Positions 40,895-51,966 of a stretch of 64,000 nucleotides of DNA are shown here, piece by piece. Source of the stretch: Chrysoporthe austroafricana (taxonomy: Eukaryota; Ascomycota; Sordariomycetes; Diaporthales; Cryphonectriaceae); the NCBI GenBank assembly GCA_001051155.2, contig JYIP02000015.1, positions 248,001-312,000 of the forward strand, in the 5' to 3' direction. A program made the translations under genes and the position numbers. Within the stretch, counting starts at the first letter, position 1. Each line of letters starts with the position of its first letter. The notes under the pieces are model-generated. The model saw only the letters and a program-made list of their open reading frames with translations, was not told the origin of the DNA and did not search any database.

Positions 40895-41970
40895 CTAATG
40901 CCCCTGAAGAACTTTCTGCGAGAGCCACTGCAAACCCTCGCGTACGATTGCAAAATCTGCATCGTGTCGCGTCATGCTCACATCAAAGTCGTTGAGGCTT
41001 ATCCGGCACCAGAAACAAGGCCGAGTCAACTCCATGGGATAGAAGCGAAGCGTGTGCCTTCTCTGACATGCTATACGGACACACCGCGTCTTTGGTGCCA
41101 TGAATGAATGCAGTTGGAGGGAAGTCTGGCCCAAACAGCTCAACAGGGTCGATTCTAGCATAGTCACCGTCTTTGACGATTTCCTTTAGCCACCATCCCT
41201 CCTTGATGGAAGTCAGTAGCCAGGCATTCCGCGGCTTGGTCAGGTCAGGTCCATTGGGCCCGCGGGTGGATGGAGCGGCTACCACGATGCCTTCGTCATA
41301 TACCTGGTCGTAGATGTCCTTTTTGATAGCGGGCAGTCCTGCCAGCGCTGCCTTTGGCTGGCTCCACATGGGATCGGACCAGTAAAGCTCGCCGTAGAAG
41401 GTCAAGCATGACACAGGCTTGTGCTTTTCGGCTGCCTAGAAGCAGTCAGTGATTGTTCCTCAGGTGTACGGTGGGGGATATAGTGGCGATCCTGGGATTA
41501 ACGTACCAGAAGCAATGCCAAAGTACCCCCAGCTGAGAAACCGATGGTCGCGATGCGCTTCATGTCGATGGCTACTTTTTGATCTTGCACGAGCTTCTCA
41601 GGGAGAGTGTCGTGAACCCATGCCAGACAAGCCTTCGCATCTGTGACGGGTCCCTCCCAAGCGGATATAGAAGGACAGAGTCGATAGTTGGCGACTACTG
41701 CGATCAGTCCCAGCTCCACGACTAGACATTCGATCACGCCTTTAGAGACGAGGTCATTGTTGCCAACGACTAGTCCGCCAGCGTGGAAGAGAATGGCTAG
41801 AAACACCGTCAATTGGGGCAGTTCATAGTGTATCCAAGATGTACATCGTCTTGATACAACTGACCTACTGGCTTGGCCGAGCTCGAAGCCCATGATTCTG
41901 GGAAATACACATCCGCTGTGAGCGGTGGGCTGTCCTTTGGAGTCGCATACACATATTCTTTCTTCTCCAT
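40895..41970 (-). pseudogene. alpha/beta hydrolase (esterase-like), frameshifted near the C-terminus
   Basis: Three exons on the minus strand (41970-41865, 41796-41507, 41435 onward) encode an alpha/beta-hydrolase-3-like enzyme. The oxyanion motif HAGG is at residues 40-43, the nucleophile elbow GFSAG at 121-125 (S123), and an acid region at HGTKDAVCP. The frame stops at 40983-40985, right after LVPDKPQRL. One base earlier or later the next frame continues with LNDFDVSMTRHDADF...GLQWLSQKVLQGH to a stop at 40895, which is the expected C-terminal helix. Exon lengths to that stop sum to 937 nt, one too many, so a +1 insertion near 41009 is likely. The expected catalytic His of the H-x-F-D motif is Asn (N-D-F-D). 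Damaged and probably inactive. It is divergent from the 620-aa monooxygenase. Confidence 0.8.
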
Positions 41971-42579
41971 GGTACAGCGTTCTTTGGTAGTCGACCGTCT
42001 TGTTGCACAAAACCCACGGGTGGCTGACTGAGAGTACTCTACAGATAAGCACTACTGTACAGTCTATCTCTCAGCATTCTTTATAATTCGACCATATCAT
42101 GCGTTGTTCTGCACATGGAGCTGCGAGAGCATCATCATTGCGAGGATAGAGTTCAACCCCCAGTCGGCTCGGGGAATTGTAATCGCAAGGGTCAAGTATA
42201 ATGTCAACCCTGATTCCAAACGGTTCCGGAACCATTTGTCCGAGAATTTTCAGTTCGGACTTTCTTTTTTTTTTTTTTCTTTTTGAAGCTAGCATGACTG
42301 AGCACTTGTGGTCAGGTGTTGTGCGGAGGTGGCTTCTGTTGCGATGCGACAAGAAGTTGACCTGCTCTCGGGAATAATAGAGGACATTCGTCGCAGATAA
42401 AGCAAGCAAAGTATCAAGAGGCACGCCATAGATGAGGCTGGGAATAGCTCAGGCCGAACAATCTAGCCCCTATCACATTTGCCCTTCCCGCAACATCAGC
42501 CTCGCAATACAGCAAGTACAGCAAGTACAGCAAGTACAGCAAGTACAGCAAGTACAGCAAGTACAGCAAGTACAACAAA
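41971..42579. promoter_or_regulatory. divergent hydrolase/monooxygenase promoter region
   Basis: A 609-bp interval between the start codons of the broken hydrolase (leftward) and the 620-aa flavin monooxygenase (rightward). It contains T-rich tracts near 42265-42285 and ends in a 9-bp tandem repeat directly before the monooxygenase ATG. Shared regulation of the two genes is likely in a cluster but is not shown. Confidence 0.5.
42512..42574. repeat. seven tandem copies of 9-bp GCAAGTACA
   Basis: Seven perfect copies of GCAAGTACA end five bases before the ATG at 42580. The repeat lies in the 5' leader. Its unit length is a multiple of three and it contains no ATG, so copy number changes would not create upstream starts. 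Confidence 0.97.
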
Positions 42580-44802
42580 ATGACCATCAACAGTCCTCTG
42601 CGTCGAGATTCCGAGGCAGCGGTGGCCGACAATGGAGTCGACCAATCGAGAGACATCCTGGCCATGCTCCCTGGGAAGCTACCAGCCCTGAGTACCATCC
42701 CTGTGGACGTCAAGCCTGCTGATGTAGCCAAGCAGTTCGTCACCAAGCTGTCTATGTTGGCACCACCGGATCTCAAAGACGATGCGATTTGGCGAGACAC
42801 CTTCGCACTCTGTGGCACACTGCGGACATTTTACACTGCGGCTACCGTTCTTGAAGTGTGGCAGGAGCTCGTTCGGGACCGTGGCGCAAATAATTTTGAG
42901 TTATTTGCCCCTGCAGTGCAGGAGGTCAAACTTGACGAGCAGACGCAGTGGATTGAGGCCCGTTTCTTCTTTGAAGTCCAGAAGCCCGTCAAGACCAAAT
43001 GTTCCGGCTTTCTCTCGATCTGCCCCGTCCCTGAGGGCGGTTGGAAAATCTGGCTCATCAAGACGATTTTGGAGCAAATCGAGGGCCAAGCTGACGTGGA
43101 TAAGATGGTGCATGCGGAGCAACCTCATAACACGGCTCAAACACAGACGAACGGCTTCGTGGATGGGTTGCCTTACTTTGATGTAGTCATTGTCGGTGGT
43201 GGCATGTGTGGTCTCGCGACTGGGGGCAGATTAAAGGCGCTGGATGTGTCCTATGTCTGTCTCGAGCGCGAAGAGAACCTCAAGGATCCCTGGGGGAAAC
43301 GGTATAAATCTGCCAGGCGTCAGTTCTCCCATTTTCCATTGAAGCAGCATCAAAATACTGACAGATATAGTCCACACTGTGAGAAACTACGGTATGTCCT
43401 AATTACTGTTGTCAGCGAGTGCATGCATTCTTTCTGATAACGACATCTAGCCCACATGCCGTTTGATCGCACATTCGGCCCCGGGCTTCAAGAGTTCTTG
43501 ACGAAAGACGAGGTTGCTCAAGGCCACGCTGAGTGGGCCGAGCGCTACGGGATTGTAAGTATTCCATCTCAAAGACCACAGCGGAATGCAATGACCTGAC
43601 GCGGACTGTTCTCAGAATGTTTGGCTTTCGACTAGTCTTGACGGGGGAAAACACGACGCCGCTCACCGCCAGTGGACGCTGGATATCACTCGAGACGGTC
43701 AGGCCGGACAGCTTCATTGTAAACACTTGATTTTCGCCACAGGTGCGGGCTGTCACACTCCTGTGATTCCAACTTGGGCTGGCCGTGATAAATTCCGCGG
43801 CCGTGTCATGCACTCGGTTGATTACCATGACGCGGACTCTTGGAAAGGGTTGCGAGGTGTGGTTGTGGGTGCAGGAAACACAGCACATGATGTGGCCAGC
43901 GACATGGTTTCAGCAGGATTATCTTCAGTGACTATGGTCCAACGATCACCAACATGTGAGTCCCAATGATCTGTACAAAGTTTGCGACCGCTTGGAACTA
44001 ACTCTCGTCACAGTTGTGCTTCCCGTTGAGAACATGATGCCGCGCTACAAAGGTAGGCTCCTTCTCCCTCATATCAGCCCTTGAGTAGTTGAGTTGCCTT
44101 TCGAAAGTTGACACAAGGGTCCTAAGCTGTTTACAACGACGTGATCCCCACCGAGATCAGCGACCGCATCTGGTTTTCTCCGCCCACGTCCGTCGCGCGC
44201 CTCATCTCGAGTAAGAATTTTCACCGCATGGCTGCCGCGACTCCAGATCGCTGGAATGCGCTAGCCAAGGTCGGCTTCAAGGCAGATCCGTTTGGCGACA
44301 TCCAGCGCGCTGTTTCGGTTAAACTCGGAGGCTTCTACATCGACGTCGGCGCCGGTAAGCTGATCTCGGAGGGCCAGATCAAGATGAAGTCTGATGCTGT
44401 GCCGGTCGCGTACAACGAGACCGGGCTGGTGTTCAGCGATGGATCTTCGCTGCCTGCAGATGTCATCGTCCTGGCGACAGGCTTCCTCGGAAATCTGAAG
44501 GAGCACGTCGCGCGGCTGCTAGGGTCTGATGTTGCTGATCGCGCGGGAGACTGCTTTGGTGTGGACGAGGAAGGCGAGTTACACGGTGTGTTCAAGCCTA
44601 CGGGTCGTGAGTCTCTCCCACCCCATTGTGAAACTCATTCGATTGAAACTAACAGAAAATCACAATAGATCCTGGGTTGTGGTATATCGGCGGCGGTATG
44701 GGTCATTCAAGGTACTTTTCACGCTTCCTGGCTCTGCAGATCAAGGCCGATGTGATGGGCACGCCATTCACCGTGTACTCTAAGCACAAGCACACGCTAT
44801 GA
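42580..44802 (+). CDS. FAD-dependent monooxygenase with N-terminal NTF2-like region (620 aa)
   Basis: Seven exons (42580-43318, 43365-43391, 43451-43554, 43616-43955, 44014-44052, 44127-44606, 44669-44802) total 1863 nt, 620 aa, with no stop or frameshift. Exon 2 is a 27-nt mini-exon, needed to join KSAR to HTVRNYAHMPFDRTFG, a block typical of YUCCA/TMO-like fungal monooxygenases. Residues 1-190 look like the NTF2/SnoaL-like region found before the flavin domain in this fungal family (WRDTFALCGTLRTFYTA...). The FAD motif GGGMCG is near 206-211, the LIFATG motif follows, then NADPH motif GAGNTA and a terminal IGGGMGHSRYFSRFLALQI. Probably a tailoring oxygenase of the polyketide block. It appears fully intact. 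Confidence 0.9.
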
Positions 44803-45122
44803 GCTACTTTGAAGTTTCTTGGAAGTGTTTATATCGGATATATTGTTTCTCAGTTAAGCTCGATCTAAGATTAAATTCTGAGCAGTATTCCATATGTCAA
44901 CTATATATACATCTACGCTTGGAGACCATTATCTGTACATATGTAGCGATATCAACGACTTTTAAGGGTGGAATGCATTTTTATATGATTGAATACGTCA
45001 TCTGTTTACTTATATACACCGCTTCAGCATCATTGATACATAAGCAGCAAAGATCAATCATAACAAATGCGTGGATTCACGATGCATTCCAACCCCTAAG
45101 TCCATCCCGCTGTCCCTCAGCC
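44803..45122. other. convergent 3' region
   Basis: About 320 bp of A+T-rich sequence between the stop codons of the 620-aa monooxygenase and the transporter remnant. No gene is seen. Confidence 0.6.
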
Positions 45123-46820
45123 TCACACAACCTTCCTCAGATTTGCACCACCTGTGATGATCCGTGAGACAGTAATCATGACAGTGCCTCCAATCATAAG
45201 CGACCCCGCAAACACTTGTAACCTCCAAAACGGATCCACTGAAGTATTCGGTACGAGGGCACCTGCGATGGGGCTGCCAAGGAGAGAGGCAATCGCTATG
45301 AAAGCAAAACATGTACCCTGCGGTGCGCCAAGCTGAGAGAGCGGCGAGATTTGGGCAAGGATGGCCGGCGCGAGCGAGATGAAGGCGCCGGAGCTGAAGC
45401 CGTACAGGACGCAGAACGCGAAGATAGCACCATCATTCTTGCCCGGGATCCAGAGCGCGAGGACGAAAATGGCCGAGAGGATGGTTACTATGACTATACC
45501 CAATTTAGGAGGCCCGGATTAGCAATTACTCCCTTTCGCGTTTGTTCTCAGAGTTATGTCTAGGGGGGCAACTAACTCATCACGTTGAAGCGACCGAACC
45601 GGTCACCAAACCAGCCTGGCGCTATGCGTCCAACCGTTCTATATGCCAAGATATGTTAGTAGTCCTTGATTACCTAGGTATGGCGACTGCGAGTGAGGGT
45701 AGCAAACCGTACCCCCCAGCGTTCATTATTGGGATCAAGTAGGCAGCCAAATCCGGTGACATGCCGTATCGTTCAGCCTCTAGGATGATAAAATTGTACG
45801 GCACGAAGAAACCTAGATAAAACAAGAAGTAGCCGAGGGTGAACGTGCTGAATGGCCCTCACGTAAAGGTCTCCAGTAATCGAGGATACTGACCCGCTTG
45901 GGTGTATGCTCAACCCGAGATTTCACTGTAAAGTTCGCAAAAATACAGAAAGCGAGAATAAGGAAGGCACAGGCACGTATCGTCCAGGGAAAGCTGATCT
46001 TTTTGTTCAGATGGTCGACCATGACAGGGAAGACGATGCCGCCCAAGCTTGAGCCGGCAACCGTGATTCCTACTGCTAGCGCGCGATGACGGACGAACCA
46101 GGTGGACACGGCAGTGACACCGGTAAAAAAGAGAAATGAGGCTCCAGTGGCGCTACAGACACTCTGTGCCAGGATGAACTGGTAGTACTTGGTGCATAGG
46201 GACACCATCATGAGTCCGAATACGTGAAGGATCGTGCCAATGACGAGGAGCCAGCGCGGTCCGTAATTATCGAAGATCCTGCCAACAATGGGGCTGTGGG
46301 ATAGCCAGTATGGGACAGCCAGAGCTGTTCACTCTGGCATATGGGCACGGGCCAGGATATGGCCCGTGCGCCAGGGCCAAAGCCATTTCTACGGCCCTAA
46401 TGAGGAATGATTAGCTTCGAACAACGTGCATTGCTTTGATCAACAATAGCAGACTCACCCAAATGAACATGACGCAACTCTCTAGCGAAGGAATCCAGGC
46501 AATAGTACTGGGCGAGTACGTGCTTAGTTGATGTGTTTGGTAATAGTCCTGGAATACCCCGATGCCTCGAGTTCGATTATCAGATTTATGTTTGAAATCT
46601 GCGACTGGATCGACTCACATGTTATCCAGCCAAAACTGACAAACAAGAGACTGAACCCGCCGGCCACAACCAGCCAGGCTGCGATGCCATAGTCAGGTGG
46701 CGGCAGTGGATGATTCGATCTCTTTGCCTCGTCAATGACAAAGGTGAGGTCAGCGCTGGCCGGCTGAAAGAGTGTGGAGCTTTGTCCCACCCCCGGCTTC
46801 TCTGGTATATCACTCGTCAT
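45123..46820 (-). pseudogene. MFS monocarboxylate-transporter-like gene, probably broken
   Basis: Major facilitator of the MCT/SLC16-like fungal family, plausible exporter or importer for the cluster. On the minus strand, exon 1 (46820-46619) gives the cytosolic N-terminus and TM1 (AAWLVVAGGFSLLFVSFGW). Exon 2 (46565-46459) gives GVFQDYYQTHQL...PSLESCVMF. The following block starts PIVGRIFDNYGPRWLLV and runs to 45713, and the last exons are 45638-45577 and 45493-45123 (TVGRIAPGWFGDRFGRFNVM to the C-terminus). Two problems remain. No consensus splice from exon 2 reaches PIVGRIF in frame. Near 45853 the frame shifts between DYWRPLREG and FSTFTLGYF, as if one base were missing. The other junctions are clean, so I regard it as a recently damaged gene. 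Sequencing error is the alternative. Confidence 0.75.
46345..46369. repeat. perfect 10-bp inverted repeat (hairpin)
   Basis: GCACGGGCCA and its reverse complement TGGCCCGTGC are separated by five bases. The hairpin lies in the stretch of the transporter gene whose exon structure cannot be resolved. It could be part of an intron or a small insertion footprint. Confidence 0.9.
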
Positions 46821-48007
46821 TCTGGTGTTGTTCTTCTGTGAAGCGAGTTGCTGATTAGACGAAACGTCGTGTCAGGATACGTATCTGTTAATACGAATCT
46901 CAGTCAGGTCGTTATTGGCCGTTTAGCGCAGTAGAAAATGACGACGACATTCAGGGACCTCGGGAGGGAGAAATGTTGACTGCCGGAGTACTACTCGATT
47001 TGGAAACAGAAGCAAAAGAAAAAAAGAAGAAAAAGAAGGGCGGAAACACGTACCGGGGGACTGTCTTCAAGAGCTCTGCTGGCAACAGTGTAAGCGACCT
47101 AGGTACTCTGCATCGATCAAGACTTTGTCGGGTGAATACCATGGAACCACGAGGGCTACACGGCGAGGCTACGTAGACACGCATGGTCCGATCTTAAGGG
47201 TAGGCTCGTCCCTAATTGGCGGACAACGTTTCCCGAGCCGGCTGCCTTTGGACAAGATTACGACCCTGTCGCAAGTCTAAGGAAACCATGCTGTTGGTTT
47301 TCCACGTTACATCCGATAACGCCGGCCCATTCACTCGCGGACACGAGCGTACCTACAGTAGCGGTGCCCGCAGGGGCTTCACAACGATTACCCAGTATCT
47401 AATTTCCCAAAGTTGGTTCAGATCAGAAGAATCAAGATTATATAAATAGAGTCGTCGGGGGAAATTTCAAGAAAGAAATCAAAAGCCGGATTTTATAGCA
47501 GACGCCGCAATCATATTAAAAAGAGCATTTTAATATAGATGGAAGGATTATTTTGCGAGATTTAAATGTCAGTTTGGTTCCTCTGGTTACATACATAGGT
47601 ACCTAGGTATATATGCTCATCTTGCAATGAATACAGCCGACCGTCTGCACCCAGGATCTTTCTCGGATCAGGGTCTCGTACGAGTCATTTTCATCATATA
47701 AAATATGTACATGGGCGCCGTCATTGGTGCCCCGTACCAGAGGCTTCCAAGCTGTATCACAGTCGCCCTGGAGAGATTGGGGTTGCCTTCCCTTTCTCGA
47801 GGATCTGGTATCGGTGGTCGTGAGTGCTTACAGAAGGCATTCACGGTGGTGATATTGGAGGTGCTTCTAGATAGTTCGGGATCAAGCTTAATCACCACAC
47901 CAAGCGTGCATTCAAGTCGACAGCCAATTTATGAGTACGAAACTACATACGTATCATTATTCTCGGCAAATCGGATCCTCGCAAATTCCTCCCTCGACAA
48001 CAGAGAC
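46821..48007. other. intergenic interval
   Basis: About 1.2 kb with no recognised gene. An A-rich stretch lies at 47010-47040. The right part holds the 3' end of the EthD-like gene. Short frames here are not coding-like. Confidence 0.5.
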
Positions 48008-48863
48008 CTACCGCTGGGACGAATCGGCGCATACCAGCCTGAGACTTCTCGCCTTCATCGACTTGATCGCAGAGCGCATCTTGACAGCGTACTCTGTATC
48101 CAGCGCAGCTTTTGTTATTGCACCACCAAGGCCGTCAAAGTTCTCGAATTCGTGCACGACAATGATTGAGCCTGGCTGTGGGTCCGGCGTGACGCCGTAG
48201 ACAACGTTGGTGTTCAAGTAACGATACATAATCGCGCGGCGGTAGCCAGGATGTTTGGCCATCATGGGAATGTGGTCTTCCCGGTAGTACCTGTGTCCCT
48301 ATCAGTGTGTTGTTTTTAAATGCATAACTACACAACTTCACAAATCGGGTCAACGAGGAGATGTGGGGGATACACGGACCGTCGAAAAGCGTCAATGTCA
48401 TCCACGCCTATCTCCGTCTGTAATACAAAAGGTGCAGGTTTGGCTGTAGTGGAATTGTTAGGTATCGCATCCGTCTAACCTGACCAAGAAGACCGACTCA
48501 CATGGCTTTTTGATGATTTTGGGATCGAATACCTCAAGAAGCTTGTAATGCCGGCACTCTAGGTCAGATAACGTCCGGCGTGCTTGCCCCTAGAGGGAAC
48601 AGAGGGCTTTTGTTGTTGACGTCTTTGAAGCCAGCTGACTCAAACGGCTTGTCATGCTCGGTCTCGAAGAGAACCAAGTGCGTGTGAGTGTCTGGAGGTT
48701 CTCTGCCCATCGGGTTGGGCACACGAGTAAACATCAAGCCATTGGTGGCTACTTTATTTTTGATTAAATCGTCTAGATGCTCGTCATGGTAGAATTGCTC
48801 CCAAGACGATGCCGGGATGCTGTGGGGCCTCGAAAGCACATAGAGTAGAAATGGAGGTGTCAT
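48008..48863 (-). pseudogene. EthD-like dimeric alpha-beta barrel protein, +1 frameshift
   Basis: Three exons on the minus strand (48863-48502, 48443-48380, 48290-48008) joined by GT-AG introns. The N-terminal half (FLLYVLSRPHSI...FYHDEHLDDLI) and the C-terminal half (YYREDHIPMMAKHPGYRRAIMYRYL) each look like one EthD-type ferredoxin-fold repeat with the H-x-P/D-E-H pattern. In the polyketide field such proteins act as oxygenases, cyclases or helper proteins. The frame breaks in exon 1 at a run of four C on the + strand (48587-48590): the read frame ends at once in GASTPDVI, while the neighbouring frame continues with RTLSDLECRHYKLLEVFDP into exon 2. Exon lengths sum to 709 nt, exactly one base too many. 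Homopolymer sequencing error is possible. Confidence 0.75.
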
Positions 48864-49474
48864 GGTTGCGGTTGATCTGCCTGAAAGGCTCAGTTGGGTA
48901 TGCTTCAGTATGGAAAGGAAGCGTACCTCAAAAGAAGTCTTGACACCGACAAATAGAGCGGGGTGCAGTGGATAAAATCAACGCCGTTGGAATAACAACC
49001 TGCCCTGCTTCCTACAATAGTAATCTGCAGTCACGGAGAGTTCGCACCATCATGTATTGCATCTACGCCATTGATAACGCAAGGTTCCCAAGCCGACTAT
49101 CCTGGCCAACTCCGGGGTAACGTTTCGTTGATCGGAATCAAGAAAATTCACGGGTGTATAATATCCGGAGGCTGTCATCAGAAAGTTTGGACGCATAGTG
49201 TGGTGGGATCCACAAGGCCAAATACCACCGTGATTACAACACTACCCACGAGAAAAACGGTAAACCGATATCTGCAAGGATGACCATAGTGAGGCAGGAT
49301 TCTCCGTGTCTGTCTACTAGCCTAGACAACTAAATGATCAGTCGGTATCTCGCTGTGGCCCATGGGCCATATATGTTGGCACTTCTTGCAAACCTTAAAG
49401 CACAAATATCGCAGCTTTAGATACAGCAAGAGGAACAAACCTTCTAGTGTAACTACCAACCCTCACCACTCACG
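48864..49474. promoter_or_regulatory. divergent EthD-like/SDR promoter region
   Basis: A 611-bp interval between the start codons of the EthD-like gene (leftward) and the SDR pseudogene (rightward). No gene is recognised in it. Confidence 0.45.
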
Positions 49475-50424
49475 ATGTCCAAGGAGACGACCATCGAGTT
49501 TCCTCCACTGCCAGGTATTTGCTCCTCATGACTTTGCTCCAATGACGCTGAATCGAGCAAAGTGCAGTCAGGGATTTCGCTGGCCTCCTGCGCCATGACA
49601 CATACCCGGCTATTGCGGCGCAGAATGCCGACATGGCCGGCAAGTCGGTTTTGATCATAGGCGCATCCAGCGGCTGTGGCAAAGCGACGGCCTTTTCCTT
49701 TGCCAGAGCAGGTGCAAGCAAGATTGCTATCTTAGCTCGCCGCGACATGACACAACTCGTCGAAGAGCTACAGAAAGTGGCCGCTGAAGCTGGATCGTTC
49801 AAGCCGCATGTGTTGGTGCTGCAAGCCGATGTGACCGATCCAGCCCAGGTCGAAGCAGCAGCCAAGTATGTTGAGATCGAATTCGGCTGCCTCGATATCC
49901 TGATAAACAATGCAGGTTACCTAGAGGAATAGAAGCCCGTTGCCGAATCTGACCCAGTAGACTAGTGGAAGGCATGGGAAGTCAATGTCAAGGGGCCCTA
50001 CTTGATGTGCCGATCATTTATCCCCCTTCTCCTCCGAAGCCCCACGAAGACCATTGTGCAAGTCAGTAGCATGGGCGCATTGTCAACCGGTGTTGGGGCA
50101 AGTGCATATCAGGGCACAAAGTCTGCCATCATGCGATTGAGTTCCCACCTTCGCATCGAGTACGGCGGACAGGGGCTCCTGGTGCATAATTTTCACCCTG
50201 GCGCCGTCAAGACAGACTTATCTCTGGCCATGCCGTCAAGCATTCACGCCATCCTTGTAGACACGCCAGAATTATGTGGCGATACGATCCTGTGGTTACT
50301 AAAGGAGAGGCGCGAGTGGCTACAGGACCGCTTTGTGAGTGCCCAGTGGGACGTGGCGCACTTGGAAGCGCGCAAAGAGGAAATTGTCTCCAAAAACCTG
50401 CTCAGATTCTACATACGGGTTTGA
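49475..50424 (+). pseudogene. short-chain dehydrogenase/reductase with two in-frame TAG codons
   Basis: Classical SDR fold, probably an NAD(P)H ketoreductase. Two exons (49475-49514, 49568-50424) total 897 nt, 299 codons in one unbroken frame except for two TAGs. Visible motifs: cofactor loop GASSGCG (residues 45-51), NNAG, catalytic region SSMGAL with the YxxxK motif YQGTK, and PG of HNFHPGAVKTD. The TAGs are codons 135 (49930-49932, after NNAGYLEE) and 146 (49963-49965, before WKAWEVNVKGPY). Both positions commonly hold Trp in fungal relatives (YLE-W-KPVAESDP and D-W-W), so TGG to TAG changes would explain them. On the opposite strand each is CCA to CTA, the CpA to TpA class favoured by repeat-induced point mutation. 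The rest of the frame is well preserved, so inactivation looks recent. Confidence 0.88.
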
Positions 50425-50981
50425 AACCGAATGTTGTGGTCATTGTGATGGCTACCTAGTTATGAAGCGAAGATAGATACAACGTTGAATCCAACCCTCT
50501 TCACGGCCTTCCCAACCTGAACCACATACTAAGGGTCATCTAATCAAATAACGTTTTGCTTTTTTTCCCCTTTTCCCTCATAGAAAAATAACACTTCTAG
50601 AGAAACGAAGCCGGGCGTGTTAAGGGAACAGGTTTCAACTCTGCAGCAATTCTTCAACTGTGACAGTGCACGTATCATTTATCGGGGAATTCCTGCCCCG
50701 AAGATAGGTTTCATGGTGTCCCCAAGTTCCCTGAGGGCCCTTTGGCTCGGTTCTCTTGTGCCGAAGTGTCGCCATGTCAGCATACTTACGATTACTTTGC
50801 TCCGATCATTTTGCTCGATTGTTTTGAAGGTATACCTTGCGAGGTCATGTTGGATATGGTAGATGGTCCGAGAATCTAGACAAAGTTGTGTACAGTGATA
50901 CTCTGAACTTATAATCCGGCTCTTGAGCATCTTAAGCTATCTGTGGTTGCTGACAACACTACTTGAAGATTATCAGAGAAA
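50425..50981. other. intergenic interval SDR to oxygenase
   Basis: About 560 bp between the SDR pseudogene and the 2-oxoglutarate oxygenase on the same strand. It should contain the oxygenase promoter. No gene is recognised. Confidence 0.55.
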
Positions 50982-51966
50982 ATGACCGCTACCGAAGCTA
51001 TTCCCACCGTCGACATCAGCGCTTGGCTCTCGCCATCCGCCACCCAACAGCAGAGAGATGAAGTAGTAGAAGCTATGCGGGATGCTTGCCACATCTACGG
51101 CTTCTTCTATCTTGCTGGCCATGGCATTCCAGTGGAGGACCAGAACAAGATGCTCGAGTGTGCGCGCACCTTCTTTAAACTACCCATAGAGGAGCGCATG
51201 GACCTGTGGATCGGCAACTCGATGGGCAAATCCAACCGCGGCTACGAGCCGTCTGGTCTTCAGACGCACGATAACGTCCTGCGCGCCAACACGAAGGAGG
51301 CATTTGTCATTGGCGCGGAGATTCCTGCAGATGACCCTGATGCGGGCAACTTCTCCATGGGCCCCAATCTGTGGCCCAAGTCCCTGCCAGATGACCAGTT
51401 CCGTTTGCCCATCATGGACTACCGAGCTAAAATGGTTGAGTTGGTCAAAGTCATTCTGAACATTCTTGCCCGTGGCTTGCCAGTGTCGTGGAACCAGCCT
51501 TCCGACGTCTTTGATGCATTTACCATCAAGCCATCTCTGCCCATGCGCCTGCTCCACTATCCGCCAAAGATCGGAGATGACAAGGAGCAGTATGGTGGTG
51601 AGGCTTTGGCAAGTCCTCCAAATAAGTCAAATACACAGAGCTGATTTTTGCCTTCACACAGTCGGTGATCACACAGACTTTGGCGGCGTGACGGTGCTCC
51701 TACAGGAGCCTGACCGCGAAGGTCTCGAAGTCTGGTATCCGCCTACGGAAACATGGATTCCGGTACCCGTCAAGGAAAACACTTTTGTCATCAACGTGGG
51801 GGATGTCATGCAGAAGTGGACCAACGGATTCTACCGCAGCGCCCGCCACCGGGTCATCACTTTCAGTGACAAGGACCGCTATAGCGTCCCCTTCTTCTTC
51901 AATGGGAACATGAAGCTCAAAATTACTACGCTGGATGGCTCTGGGGAAGAGGATATCGTGGGTTAG
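50982..51966 (+). CDS. 2-oxoglutarate/Fe(II)-dependent oxygenase, C-terminally truncated
   Basis: Isopenicillin-N-synthase-like non-heme iron oxygenase. Two exons (50982-51597, 51662-51966) total 921 nt, 306 aa. The N-terminal DIOX_N part ([10 protein letters not shown]...[11 protein letters not shown]) is followed by the double-stranded beta-helix with iron ligands H209, D211 and H268 and the 2-oxoglutarate motif R278-Y-S280. The frame ends in TAG at 51964-51966. The same frame then continues with HIQRRFVKTL and about ten more residues to TGA at 52021-52023. Relatives usually have V-G-E/Q-H-x-x-R-R here, so the TAG probably replaces CAG, a CpA to TpA change. The loss is only some 19 C-terminal residues and all catalytic residues remain, so the protein may or may not work. 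It sits near the PKS remnant as expected for a ring-modifying tailoring enzyme. Confidence 0.85.

Noticed and set aside
47705..48169. 154-codon plus-strand frame
   Set aside because: Its 3' half is antisense to the EthD-like exon 3 and the 5' half has no recognisable feature.
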